Assembly: GCF_022835695.1 (NCBI RefSeq)
Contig: NZ_BQUV01000008.1
Coordinates: 310,001-374,000, forward strand
Length of the DNA: 64,000 bases
Direction: 5' to 3'
Source of the DNA: Bradyrhizobium sp. Ce-3
GTDB taxonomy: Bacteria > Pseudomonadota > Alphaproteobacteria > Rhizobiales > Xanthobacteraceae
Part shown: piece after piece, positions 43,212 through 51,287 of the stretch
How the letters are laid out: each line of letters starts with the position of its first letter
Position numbering within the stretch: position 1 is the stretch's first letter
Notes under the pieces: model-generated
What the model saw: the letters and a program-made list of their open reading frames with translations, nothing else
Told to the model about the DNA's origin: nothing
Databases searched by the model: none
Program-made: the position numbers and the translations under genes

Positions 43212-44446
43212 GCGCCCCCGCCTCGAATCATCCGGCCGCGATTGAGGATCGACCTCGGATCGAAGCTCGCCCTGATGCGTTCGCCGAGTGCGGCAAGCCC
43301 GGCCGGCTGCGGCTGGAACACGTCGACCGCGCGGCGCACATCCTCGCTGCCGCGGATCAAGGTGGCGTGCCCGCCGATCGCCTCGACCTCGCCGCGGACC
43401 AGCGTGGCCTGGGCGTCGGCGCTCTGCGGCACCGCGGCCCAGATCAGCCCGCCGCCCCAATCATAGATCACGTCGCCACCGGTGGCGCGCGCCAGCGCCT
43501 GGCCCAGCGCGCCGCCGGCGGCCGGCGGGCAAACGATGCGCCATACCGGCCAGGCGCCGAGCGCGCCGTTTGCCGCGAACGGCGCCACGTCGCGCAACTC
43601 GCTCCAGATCGCGACCGAGGCGTCGTCAGCCAGGCTGTCGACCGTTCCATAGGACGAGAGGGTCTGGCTCAGCGACGCCGCGCGATGTGCCGCCGACGCT
43701 GAAATCCCCTCGAGCCGCACCAGCGTCACCGGCTGGCCGGAGGCTGCGAGGCCGGCGAGCGCGCCGGTTCCAAGCCGCAGCGCCGAACCCGGCAGATGCG
43801 CCGCGCCCGAGACGTCGAAGGGCGAGCCCAGCGCCGCCGTCATTGCCGTGTTGGCGGTGACGTCGTCGAGCCCGCGCAGCACCAGCGTCCGCTCGGCCTC
43901 CGGCTTCGGCATGACCTTCAGCGTCACCTCGGTCATGACCGCGAGCGTGCCCCAGGAACCGGTGAGCAGCTTGCAGAGATCGTAGCCGGTGACGTTCTTC
44001 ACCACCCGCCCGCCGGTCTTGAAGCTGTCGCCGAACCCGGACACCGCGTGCGCCCCGAGCAGATGGTCGCGGGCGCCGCCGGCCTTGATGCGGCGGGGAC
44101 CGGCAAGGCCGGCACCGATCATGCCGCCGATCGTGCCGGCTCCGGCGGTGCCGAGCAGCACCGATGTATCCATCGGCTCGAAGGCGAATTGCTGGTTCTT
44201 GGCATCGATCAGGGATTGCACGTCGGCGAGCGGCGCGCCGGCCTGCACGGTGATGATCAGCTCGTTCGGCTCATAGGCGGTGACCGCGTTCAGAACCGAG
44301 ACGTCGAGCACCGCATTGGTCGCCATCGGATGGCCGATGGCGCGCTTTGATCCATGACCAATGACCTCAAGGGGCTGCTCGCTCGCGATCGCCGCGCGCA
44401 CCACCTCTTCGACGTCCTTGACGTCTCTGACTTTGAGCGTTTCCAC
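43208..44446 (-). CDS. glcE: glycolate oxidase FAD-binding subunit
   Basis: A 412-residue FAD-binding (VAO/PCMH-type) subunit. The PP-loop region reads LEVIGHGSKRAIGHPMATNA, ELIITVQAGAPLADVQSLID and LLGTAGAGTIGGMIGAGLAG; GDSFKTGGRVVKNVTGYDLC and KLLTGSWGTLAVMTEVTLKV are GlcE-typical. It forms the complex with GlcD and GlcF, oxidising glycolate to glyoxylate. Here glcD lies 4.6 kb upstream, with five other genes or gene remnants between, so glcE-glcF must be transcribed from a separate promoter or from the ArsR gene 32 bases upstream. Confidence 0.95.
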   Translation of the reverse strand: METLKVRDVKDVEEVVRAAIASEQPLEVIGHGSKRAIGHPMATNAVLDVSVLNAVTAYEPNELIITVQAGAPLADVQSLIDAKNQQFAFEPMDTSVLLGTAGAGTIGGMIGAGLAGPRRIKAGGARDHLLGAHAVSGFGDSFKTGGRVVKNVTGYDLCKLLTGSWGTLAVMTEVTLKVMPKPEAERTLVLRGLDDVTANTAMTAALGSPFDVSGAAHLPGSALRLGTGALAGLAASGQPVTLVRLEGISASAAHRAASLSQTLSSYGTVDSLADDASVAIWSELRDVAPFAANGALGAWPVWRIVCPPAAGGALGQALARATGGDVIYDWGGGLIWAAVPQSADAQATLVRGEVEAIGGHATLIRGSEDVRRAVDVFQPQPAGLAALGERIRASFDPRSILNRGRMIRGGGA

Positions 44447-44478
44447 CCGCTAGCCGGTAACGAAATTTGGCTCCGAAA

Positions 44479-45168
44479 TCAAATGCGCGCGCCGAACAAA
44501 TCCCTGAATGCCGCAAGCCCTGCCTCGGTGATCTCGACGGAACGGCCCTGCGGCCGGCGCCGGATCCAGTCGCGCTGCAACGCGAGGTCGGCAACCGCGG
44601 CCCCTGCCCGCCCGGCCAGATGCGGACGCCGCTCGCTCCAGTCGAGACAGGGCCGGCACAACAGCCGGCGGCCCCGCGCCGGCGCACGCAGATCGATGCC
44701 GAGATCGCCGAGCAAGGCGCGGCCCGACGCGGTCAGCTCGCCGGCCTCCTGATCGAGGTGGAGGTGGCCGCGCTCCCGCATCGCGTCGGCGACGGCGACG
44801 CCGAGCTCGCCGGCAAGGTGGTCGTAGCAGGTCCGGGCCCGGCGCATCTCCGCATCGATCCGCGGCGGCGGCCGGGCGGGATGCGGATCGATCGCCGCAA
44901 CCGTCATCATGCCCTCGAGCATCTGCGCAACCAGCGGGGTGGCCAGCCGGTAGAGGCGGCGCGGGCCGCGCCGCTCGACCTTGAGCAGCGCGCGCTCGAC
45001 CAGCTTCGAAAGATGCCAGCTTGCCGTCTGCGGCGTGACGCCGGCGACCAGCGCCAGTTCGCTTGCGGTCTGCGCGCGCCCGTCCATCAGCCGCGACAGG
45101 ATGCCGGCCCGGCCGGGATCGGCGATCAGCGCGGCGAGTTCGGCGAGCTCTGGTGCAATGGTCTGCAT
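44479..45168 (-). CDS. ArsR family transcriptional regulator with C-terminal domain
   Basis: A 229-residue regulator. The ArsR winged helix is LAELAALIADPGRAGILSRL, ASELALVAGVTPQTASWHLS, KLVERALLKVERRGPRRLYR. The C-terminal half has a conserved cysteine-bearing region (RRARTCYDHLAGELGVAVAD and RRLLCRPCLDWSERRPHLAG). This long ArsR type is often next to an ABM gene, as here. It probably represses itself and the divergent ABM gene through the palindrome 45228-45243. The ATG at 45168 has AGGAG at 6 bases, preferred over 45183. Confidence 0.9.
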   Translation of the reverse strand: MQTIAPELAELAALIADPGRAGILSRLMDGRAQTASELALVAGVTPQTASWHLSKLVERALLKVERRGPRRLYRLATPLVAQMLEGMMTVAAIDPHPARPPPRIDAEMRRARTCYDHLAGELGVAVADAMRERGHLHLDQEAGELTASGRALLGDLGIDLRAPARGRRLLCRPCLDWSERRPHLAGRAGAAVADLALQRDWIRRRPQGRSVEITEAGLAAFRDLFGARI

Positions 45169-45227
45169 GGCCGGCTCCTGCATCGATCTTTGTCATCCGT
45201 TTGTCGCACGACGCTCCTCCGTAACGC

Positions 45228-45243
45228 TTCGATCATGATCGAA
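45228..45243. promoter_or_regulatory. ArsR operator candidate, perfect 16-bp palindrome
   Basis: TTCGATCATGATCGAA is fully self-complementary and lies in the divergent gap 60 bases before the ArsR start and 118 bases before the ABM start. The symmetric form is usual for ArsR dimers. Confidence 0.75.
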
Positions 45244-45360
45244 ATGTTCACGACATCGACACTTCGACCGCCGCCTAACCGAGCGCGCGGCACGATCCAC
45301 TATCTGTCGCGTTGCGGTTCGGCCGGCAGGACGGTTGGCGCAGTTCACCTGGAGGCGATC

Positions 45361-45843
45361 ATGAAGCGTTCGGAAGTCACGACCACGACGATGATGCTCA
45401 CCCGGCGATCGGCCATCGGCTCGTTCGCCATCATGGCGATCGCCGGCGTCTCGCCCTGGGCCGGATCGCAAGCTCGATCGGAGCAAAGCAACGGAGGAAT
45501 GCCAATGAAGCACTATGCGATGAGCACACGAACCATCAGCGATGCGATCAACACGTCAGGCCTTTTGGTCGTGGCGCAATGGGAAGCCAAGGAAGGACAG
45601 GCCGACAAGGTCGCGGCGATTCTCGACGGCTTCCTGCCCGAGGCGCAGAAGGACCCTGGCACAAAGCTGTTCCTGATCGGCCGCGGCAAGGACAATCCGG
45701 CGCAATTCCTGTTCTACGAATTGTTCCAGGACGAAGCCGCGTTCAAGGCGCATTCGGACAGCGCCGCCTTCAAGACCTACATCGCGGAGCAGGCGCTGCC
45801 GCTGCTCGCCAGGCGCGAACGGACGCAATACACGCTGCTCTGA
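45361..45843 (+). CDS. exported ABM-domain monooxygenase, Tat-type signal
   Basis: A 160-residue protein. The N-terminus MMLTRRSAIGSFAIMAIAGVSP contains a twin-arginine motif (Arg15-Arg16) and hydrophobic core, pointing to Tat export after folding. The mature part is an ABM domain: GLLVVAQWEAKEGQADKVAA, FLFYELFQDEAAFKAHSDSA and IAEQALPLLARRERTQYTLL. Substrate unknown. It is divergent from the ArsR gene; CTGGAGGCGATC precedes the ATG. Confidence 0.85.
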   Translation: MKRSEVTTTTMMLTRRSAIGSFAIMAIAGVSPWAGSQARSEQSNGGMPMKHYAMSTRTISDAINTSGLLVVAQWEAKEGQADKVAAILDGFLPEAQKDPGTKLFLIGRGKDNPAQFLFYELFQDEAAFKAHSDSAAFKTYIAEQALPLLARRERTQYTLL

Positions 45844-45898
45844 CCGACGACGACGCGGGGAGGGCTTGTGGCGCAGGTCCTCCCCCTCCGGTGGAATA

Positions 45899-47044
45899 TC
45901 AGACCGGCGCGCGGCTGCTGCCGAGCGTTGCACCCAACTCGATCCGCTCGGGCGATTGACGCCAAAAGGCTGCGATCGATATCCGGGAGAGCACCGCCAC
46001 CTCGATCTGCTCGAGCTGCGTCCTGAGCCGAAGCGCATGCTTCTCGACCAGATGCCAGGACACGAACGCGACGCCGAAGGCAATCGGCAGGCTGATCAGG
46101 ATGTTCAGATACCAATGCTGAACCGGGGGGCCCAACGCCGCAACGCTCTGCTGGACGACGACCCCGTAGAGATACATCCCGTACGAGTAGTCGCCGGATG
46201 ACACGATCCAGCTTCGCCGCGGGTTCATGAGCCCCAGATAGCACGCGACATATGCGACGGGTCCGACGATCAACGCGTCGGTGCATCCAGTGGCCATCCC
46301 GGCCGCGCAAAGCGTCAGCGCGAGCAGGAACGCGGTGCGGTTGAACGGGACCTTGTCGCGCCAGAGATAGAAGCCGACCCCTGCAAGGAAGCAGAACACG
46401 AGCAGCGGCGGACGAAGGTGAATATAGTGCACGTCCGAATGGTAGATATCGTGGCAGGCGAAACCGATCTGGGCGAACACCAGAAACGCGAGATACAGCA
46501 CCCTGTTGAAGCAGATCGCGGTCACCGCGAGCAGCGCCAGGATCACGTAGCACCACAGCTCAAATGGCACCGTCCAAAGCTGCGCATTCACCGAAAGAGG
46601 CACAGGATTGCTCAGAAAGACGCCCGGAAGCTGATAGTGGACGTCGCCGACGATATTGTGAAAATAGGCATAGAATTTCGGGTCGGCGAAATACTGCGCG
46701 AGGGGAAGCGCCGTGAAGATCGGGCCGATGATGATGGCCGAGAGTGTGGTCTCGACCGCGAGCGCGGGCACGATGCGAAGCACGCGCAGGCCGAGAAATG
46801 AAATCAGGCTCTTGCACCTCAGCAAGCTCGCCGTCACCAGAAATCCGCTCAGGGCGAAGAACAGCGCAAGGACCATCGCGCACCCGATGCGGATATGGCC
46901 CAGGATCTCCATCGCCCGGTCGCTTCCGAAGACGACGCTCGCACTGTGCAGGCAGATGATGCTGGCCGCCAGCGCGAGCCGCAGATAGTCGAAGCCTGCG
47001 GGCCGATAGCGCGAAAGAGCCAACTGATCGGCCAGGCTGAACAT
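45899..47044 (-). CDS. membrane acyltransferase 3 family protein, copy 1
   Basis: A 381-residue inner-membrane protein with about ten helices. The acyltransferase-3 (OafA/NodX-type) pattern is clear: FDYLRLALAASIICLHSASV with the conserved His, ALFFALSGFLVTASLLR, LISFLGLRVLRIVPALAVET, NAQLWTVPFELWCYVILALL and SSGDYSYGMYLYGVVVQQSV. It would O-acetylate or acylate a surface polysaccharide or lipid. It is about 75 percent identical by eye to the next copy (47190-48359), so they arose by tandem duplication. The start at 47044 corresponds to MFSLADQLALSR in both. Confidence 0.9.
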   Translation of the reverse strand: MFSLADQLALSRYRPAGFDYLRLALAASIICLHSASVVFGSDRAMEILGHIRIGCAMVLALFFALSGFLVTASLLRCKSLISFLGLRVLRIVPALAVETTLSAIIIGPIFTALPLAQYFADPKFYAYFHNIVGDVHYQLPGVFLSNPVPLSVNAQLWTVPFELWCYVILALLAVTAICFNRVLYLAFLVFAQIGFACHDIYHSDVHYIHLRPPLLVFCFLAGVGFYLWRDKVPFNRTAFLLALTLCAAGMATGCTDALIVGPVAYVACYLGLMNPRRSWIVSSGDYSYGMYLYGVVVQQSVAALGPPVQHWYLNILISLPIAFGVAFVSWHLVEKHALRLRTQLEQIEVAVLSRISIAAFWRQSPERIELGATLGSSRAPV

Positions 47045-47189
47045 GGGTTCGCACTGCGCTTTCGAGACAACTACGTGATCAGAAACTATCCAGCAATGAA
47101 CTAACGGGGCATGAACGGATAACGCGCAAACCGGTGCATGCTCAATCCAGTCGACACGCAAGCGAATTCGCAGCAAGCAATGGTTAAGG

Positions 47190-48359
47190 CTATCGGCCGG
47201 AGAGGACGATCGATCGAACTGGATTGATCGCCCCCGGCTGGACGACAGCCTGTCGCTCGGTTTGTTCGCCCCGGCGCCGGAAGCCGAGGATCGAAATCCT
47301 GGAGAGCATCGCGGCTTCCAACCGCTCGACGGCAGCCCTGAGCCGCAGCGCATGCTTTTCGACGAGATGCCAGGACGCGATGGCGATGCCGAAGGCGAGC
47401 GGCAGGCTGATCAGGATGTTCAGGTACCAGTGCTGAACCGGCGGGCCAAACGCGGCAATGCATTGCTGGATGACGAAGCCATAGAGATAGAGCCCGTAGG
47501 AGTAATCGCCTGACGACACGATCCAGCTTCGCCGCGGATTCATCAGGCCGAGATAGCACGCGACATAGGCGGCCGGCACCGGAGCCAGCGCATCGCCGCG
47601 CCCGGTGGCCATCCCGGCGGCGCACAGCACCAGTGCCAGCAGGCAGACGGTCCGGTTGAACGGCACCTTGTCGCGCCAGAGATAGAAGCCGACGCCGGCG
47701 AGGAAGCAGAACACCAGGAGATGCGGGCGAAGCTGGATCGGCACCTCGTCCCAGCGGTAGAGGTCGTAGCCGACCAGCCCGATCTGGGCGATCACCAGGA
47801 AGACAAGGTAGGCCACCCGGTTGAAGCAGATCGTGGCCACCGCGAGCAGCGCCAGGATGACGTAGCACCAGAGCTCATACGGCACGGTCCAGAGCTGGGC
47901 ATTCACCACGTCCGGCAGCGGATTGTGCAGGAAGACGCCCGGCAGCTCGTAATGGATGTCGCCGACGATGTTGAGGAAATAGGCGTGGAACTTCGGGTCG
48001 GCGAGATACTGCGCCAATGGCAGTTCGGTGAACAGCGAGCCGATGATGACGGCCGACAGCGTCGTCTCGACCGCAAGCGCGGGCCCGATCCGAAGCACGC
48101 GCAGGCCGAGGAAGGAAATCAGGCTCCTGCATCGCAACAGGCTCGCCGTCACCAGGAAGCCGCTCAGGGCAAAGAACAGTGCCAGGATCATCGCGATGCC
48201 GATCCGAAGCGTGCTCTGGATTTCCAGCGCCCGGCCGAGCCCGAGCGTCACGTTGGCGCTGTGCAGGCAGATGATCGTCGACGCCAGCACGATCCGCATG
48301 TAGTCGAAACCCGCGGGCCGATTGCGCGAAAGCGCCAGCTGGTCGGCCAGGCTCGGCAT
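47190..48359 (-). CDS. membrane acyltransferase 3 family protein, copy 2
   Basis: A 389-residue paralogue of the preceding gene, starting MPSLADQLALSRNRPAGFDY. It keeps the same helices and motifs (IICLHSANVTLG, ALFFALSGFLVTASLLRCRS, QLWTVPYELWCYVILALLAV, VSSGDYSYGLYLYGFVIQQC, VSWHLVEKHALRLR-like ASWHLVEKHALRLRAAVE). The C-terminal tails of the two differ. A remnant resembling its own last 16 codons and the following bases lies just upstream at 48475-48542. An in-frame ATG at 48383 is possible. Confidence 0.9.
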   Translation of the reverse strand: MPSLADQLALSRNRPAGFDYMRIVLASTIICLHSANVTLGLGRALEIQSTLRIGIAMILALFFALSGFLVTASLLRCRSLISFLGLRVLRIGPALAVETTLSAVIIGSLFTELPLAQYLADPKFHAYFLNIVGDIHYELPGVFLHNPLPDVVNAQLWTVPYELWCYVILALLAVATICFNRVAYLVFLVIAQIGLVGYDLYRWDEVPIQLRPHLLVFCFLAGVGFYLWRDKVPFNRTVCLLALVLCAAGMATGRGDALAPVPAAYVACYLGLMNPRRSWIVSSGDYSYGLYLYGFVIQQCIAAFGPPVQHWYLNILISLPLAFGIAIASWHLVEKHALRLRAAVERLEAAMLSRISILGFRRRGEQTERQAVVQPGAINPVRSIVLSGR

Positions 48360-48474
48360 CGATGTGTTTCCGAAGACGCGCATCTCTCGAAAATACCGAA
48401 GAACAGCTGAAGGCCGTGTAAATGGTCCCTGGCGGAATTGCAGCGACGCGCGACGGCGCGCCACGGCCGTCGCG

Positions 48475-48542
48475 GCAAGCATCGGTTAAGGTTATCGGCT
48501 GACTAGCACGATCGGTCGAAATGTATCGATCGAGGCGCCAGG
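48475..48542 (-). pseudogene. relic of the 3' end of a further acyltransferase copy
   Basis: On the minus strand 48542-48492 reads PGASIDTFRPIVLVSR followed by TAA, close to the end of copy 2 (PGAINPVRSIVLSGR then TAG). The similarity continues past the stop (GCCGATAACCTTAACCGATG against GCCGATAGCCTTAACCATTG). Nothing of the rest of a gene is left upstream; the remaining 48360-48674 gap holds only promoters. Confidence 0.65.
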
Positions 48543-48674
48543 ACGCGCGCGATGCATGTTGGCCTTGGGGCCAATAGCTGACGTGGCTCCCGATGCTCTA
48601 AAGCAGACTGGTTATCGTCATTCGGCAACCGGTGATTTGTTCGCGGCGCAACGGCCGCGGGGAGAGCCGCCACG

Positions 48675-49088
48675 ATGAACATCAAGCTGATCGCCATCGT
48701 CCTGCTCTCGATGATCGCGCCGGAGCGGGCTCGCGCCGCAATACTGACCGACGCCGAGGCGGCATTCCTCGAGCAACTCGTCACCGCGGCCGCGGTGCTC
48801 GAACAACGATGCACCGGCTATGAGGCCGATGGGGCCGGCGGCGTCCAGCTCGGCGCCAGACTTCTCGGCAGCCCGGATGCCGCGATGGCAATGATCAACG
48901 CCTTCGACGCGGCCATCAAGGCCAACGACGGCAACCGCTACGAAGAGAGCAGATACCGCCCCGAGGTTGCCGAGGCGGCCGGCCAGACCTTCAAGCAGGT
49001 CCGAGCGGAGTTGATCCAGGACCCGGAAGGAGCCTGCGCCGATTACGGCGAGGCCAGCGTGACGCGCGGCCTGCTGCGACGGTACTAG
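48675..49088 (+). CDS. small exported protein of unknown function
   Basis: A 137-residue protein with signal peptide MNIKLIAIVLLSMIAPERARA. The mature part is helical with two cysteines (LEQRCTGYEADG and EGACADYGEASV), which could form one disulfide in the periplasm. No family is recognised. GGGGAGAGCCGCC precedes the ATG. Its last 4 bases overlap the end of glcD on the other strand. Confidence 0.75.
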   Translation: MNIKLIAIVLLSMIAPERARAAILTDAEAAFLEQLVTAAAVLEQRCTGYEADGAGGVQLGARLLGSPDAAMAMINAFDAAIKANDGNRYEESRYRPEVAEAAGQTFKQVRAELIQDPEGACADYGEASVTRGLLRRY

Positions 49089-50578
49089 AACCGCGGGATA
49101 TCCGGGAAGGCCAGCTTGCCGGCGTGGACATGGACGCGGCCGAGCTCGGCACAACGGTGCAAGGTGGGGAACACCTTGCCGGGGTTGAGCAGGCCCTCGG
49201 CATCGAACGCGCATTTCAGCCGCTGCTGCTGGCTGAGGTCGATCTCGGTGAACATCTCCGGCATCAGGTCGCGCTTCTCGATGCCGACGCCATGCTCGCC
49301 GGTCAGCACGCCGCCAAGCTCGACGCAGCAGCGCAGGATGTCGGCGCCGAACGCCTCCGCCTTCTCGATCTCGCCCGGTCTGTTGGCATCGTAGAGGATC
49401 AACGGGTGCAGATTGCCGTCGCCGGCGTGGAACACGTTGGCGACGCCGAGGCCATATTTCTCCGAGAGTTCGCGGATCCGCGCCAGCGCCTTCGGCAGCG
49501 CGCCGCGCGGGATGGTGCCGTCCATGCAGAGATAGTCCGGCGAGATGCGTCCGACCGCGGGGAAAGCGGCCTTGCGGCCGGCCCAGAACAGATTGCGCTC
49601 GGCTTCCGAATTGGAGATCTGCAGCGTCACCGAGCCGCAGCCCTTGGCAAGGCTCTCGACCCGCGTGATCAATTCGTCAACCTCGACCTGCGGACCGTCG
49701 AGCTCGATGATCAGGAGCGCCTCGACGTCGAGCGGATAGCCGGCATGGACGAAGGCTTCCGCGGCGTGGATCGCCGGCTTGTCCATCATCTCCATGCCGC
49801 CCGGGATGATGCCGGCGCCGATGATCCGCGCGACGCACTCGCCGGCGGCCTCGACCTCGGCAAAGCCGACCATCAGCGCACGCGCCGTCTCCGGCTTCTG
49901 CAGGATGCGCACCGTGATCTCGGTGATGACGCCGAGCAGCCCCTCCGAGCCGGTGATGATCCCCATCAGATCGTAGCCGGCGTTCTCGGCTGACTTGCCG
50001 CCGATGCGCAGGATCTCGCCCGACATCAGCACGATCTCGCAGCCCAGCACATTGTTGGTGGTCATGCCGTATTTCAGGCAGTGCACGCCGCCGGAATTCT
50101 CCGCGACATTGCCGCCGATCGAGCAGGCGATCTGCGACGACGGATCGGGCGCGTAATAGAAGCCGGCATGGGCGACCGCCTGGCTGATCGCGAGGTTGGT
50201 GACGCCGGGCTCGGTGACAACCGCGCGGTTGTCGAAGTCAATCTCGCGAATCCGCTTGAACTTGCCGAGCCCGAGCAGCACGCCGTCGGCAAGCGGCAGC
50301 GCGCCGCCGGACAGCGAGGTGCCGGAGCCGCGCGGCACCACCTTGATGCCCTCCTGCTGGCAATATTTGAGGACCTTTGCGACCTGCTCGGTGGTATCGG
50401 GCAGCACCACGACCATCGGCGGCTGCCGGTAGGCGGTCAGGCCGTCGGATTCATAGGCCAGCATCTCGGCGGCGCTGTCGATCACGCCCTCGCCCGGGAC
50501 GATGGCACGCAAGGCGGCCACGATCTCAGTGCGGCGGGCAAGGACGGCCTGATCGGCCGCCGGCATCATGATGGACAT
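49085..50578 (-). CDS. glcD: glycolate oxidase FAD-linked subunit
   Basis: A 497-residue flavoprotein, the catalytic subunit of the glycolate dehydrogenase. The FAD-binding part has YRQPPMVVVLPDTTEQVAKV, GIKVVPRGSGTSLSGGALPL, IACSIGGNVAENSGGVHCLK and MGIITGSEGLLGVITEITVR; the C-terminal NVFHAGDGNLHPLILYDANR and LGGVLTGEHGVGIEKRDLMP hold the conserved histidines near the active site. Normally glcD is followed directly by glcE and glcF; here it is alone. A palindrome at 50613-50630 lies 35 bases upstream. D-lactate dehydrogenase is a less likely alternative. Confidence 0.95.
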   Translation of the reverse strand: MSIMMPAADQAVLARRTEIVAALRAIVPGEGVIDSAAEMLAYESDGLTAYRQPPMVVVLPDTTEQVAKVLKYCQQEGIKVVPRGSGTSLSGGALPLADGVLLGLGKFKRIREIDFDNRAVVTEPGVTNLAISQAVAHAGFYYAPDPSSQIACSIGGNVAENSGGVHCLKYGMTTNNVLGCEIVLMSGEILRIGGKSAENAGYDLMGIITGSEGLLGVITEITVRILQKPETARALMVGFAEVEAAGECVARIIGAGIIPGGMEMMDKPAIHAAEAFVHAGYPLDVEALLIIELDGPQVEVDELITRVESLAKGCGSVTLQISNSEAERNLFWAGRKAAFPAVGRISPDYLCMDGTIPRGALPKALARIRELSEKYGLGVANVFHAGDGNLHPLILYDANRPGEIEKAEAFGADILRCCVELGGVLTGEHGVGIEKRDLMPEMFTEIDLSQQQRLKCAFDAEGLLNPGKVFPTLHRCAELGRVHVHAGKLAFPDIPRF

Positions 50579-50612
50579 TGGTGTTCCCTCGGAGCGCTCT
50601 GCGCGCTTTGCC

Positions 50613-50630
50613 GATTTGTTACGACAAATC
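50613..50630. promoter_or_regulatory. GntR-type operator candidate between glcD and cytochrome c
   Basis: GATTTGTTACGACAAATC has 7-base arms around TACG. The TTGT-N4-ACAA core resembles operators of FadR-subfamily GntR regulators such as those controlling glycolate and lactate genes. It is 35 bases before glcD. No such regulator gene is in the window. Confidence 0.6.
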
Positions 50631-50813
50631 AAGCAGGTCTGCACCTGTTTCAGTGAGCCGGCCGAAGGTCGGATTGCCTCGCACCGCAAGGGCGAGTTCT
50701 CTCTCGGACAAGCGGGCAGCCATGAAACCTGTCAAAGTTTCGTGGCTTGTCCTGTCCAAGCCGGACATGCCACAAACGATCACTGCCTCCCGGGACGAAA
50801 CGAAGAGAACCCC

Positions 50814-51206
50814 ATGAACCTAAAGACCTTGAGCGCGCTGGCGGTCGTCACATCGCTGGCCACTGTATCCTCCGCGCTGGCGCAGGATGCCGCCGCCGGC
50901 AAGACCTCGTTCAACAAGTGCCTCGCCTGCCACGCGATCGGCGAAGGCGCCAAGAACAAGGTCGGCCCCGAGCTCAACGGCCTCGACGGCCGCCACTCCG
51001 GCACCGCGCCGGACTACAATTATTCCGATGCCAACAAGAATTCGGGCATCACCTGGAACAAGGATCAGTTCCTCGAATACATCAAGGATCCGAAGGCCAA
51101 GATCCCCGGCACCAAGATGGCCTTCGCCGGCATCAAGAACGAGACCGAGGCCAACAATCTGTGGGCCTATGTGTCGTCGTTCGACAAGGACGGCAAGCAG
51201 AAGTAA
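50814..51206 (+). CDS. soluble class I cytochrome c (c2/c550 type)
   Basis: A 130-residue periplasmic cytochrome. Signal peptide MNLKTLSALAVVTSLATVSS...ALAQ; haem site CLACH with Cys36, Cys39 and His40; axial Met in IPGTKMAFAGIKNE. The NKVGPELNGLDGRHSGTAPD and YSDANKNSGITWNKDQFLEY segments are typical of CycA/c550 of Bradyrhizobium and of cytochrome c2. It carries electrons between the bc1 complex and oxidases or other dehydrogenases. It is divergent from glcD and followed by a strong terminator. Confidence 0.93.
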   Translation: MNLKTLSALAVVTSLATVSSALAQDAAAGKTSFNKCLACHAIGEGAKNKVGPELNGLDGRHSGTAPDYNYSDANKNSGITWNKDQFLEYIKDPKAKIPGTKMAFAGIKNETEANNLWAYVSSFDKDGKQK

Positions 51207-51237
51207 TCGGCGGTATCGGACGTCATCCGCGAACGTT

Positions 51238-51270
51238 GGAAGGGGATGGCTTTTTTCGCCATCCCCTTCC
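51238..51270 (+). terminator. hairpin terminator after cytochrome c
   Basis: Arms GGAAGGGGATGGC and GCCATCCCCTTCC around TTTTTTC. The T-run is in the loop rather than after the stem, so on either strand the stem is followed by only few T residues. Confidence 0.8.
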
Positions 51271-51287
51271 GGCTTTCTGATTTGCGA

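Noticed and set aside
45899-48359. Acyltransferase pair considered as nodulation (nodX/nodL-like) genes
   Set aside because: No nod box or other nod genes are nearby; only the general acyltransferase-3 family is supported.
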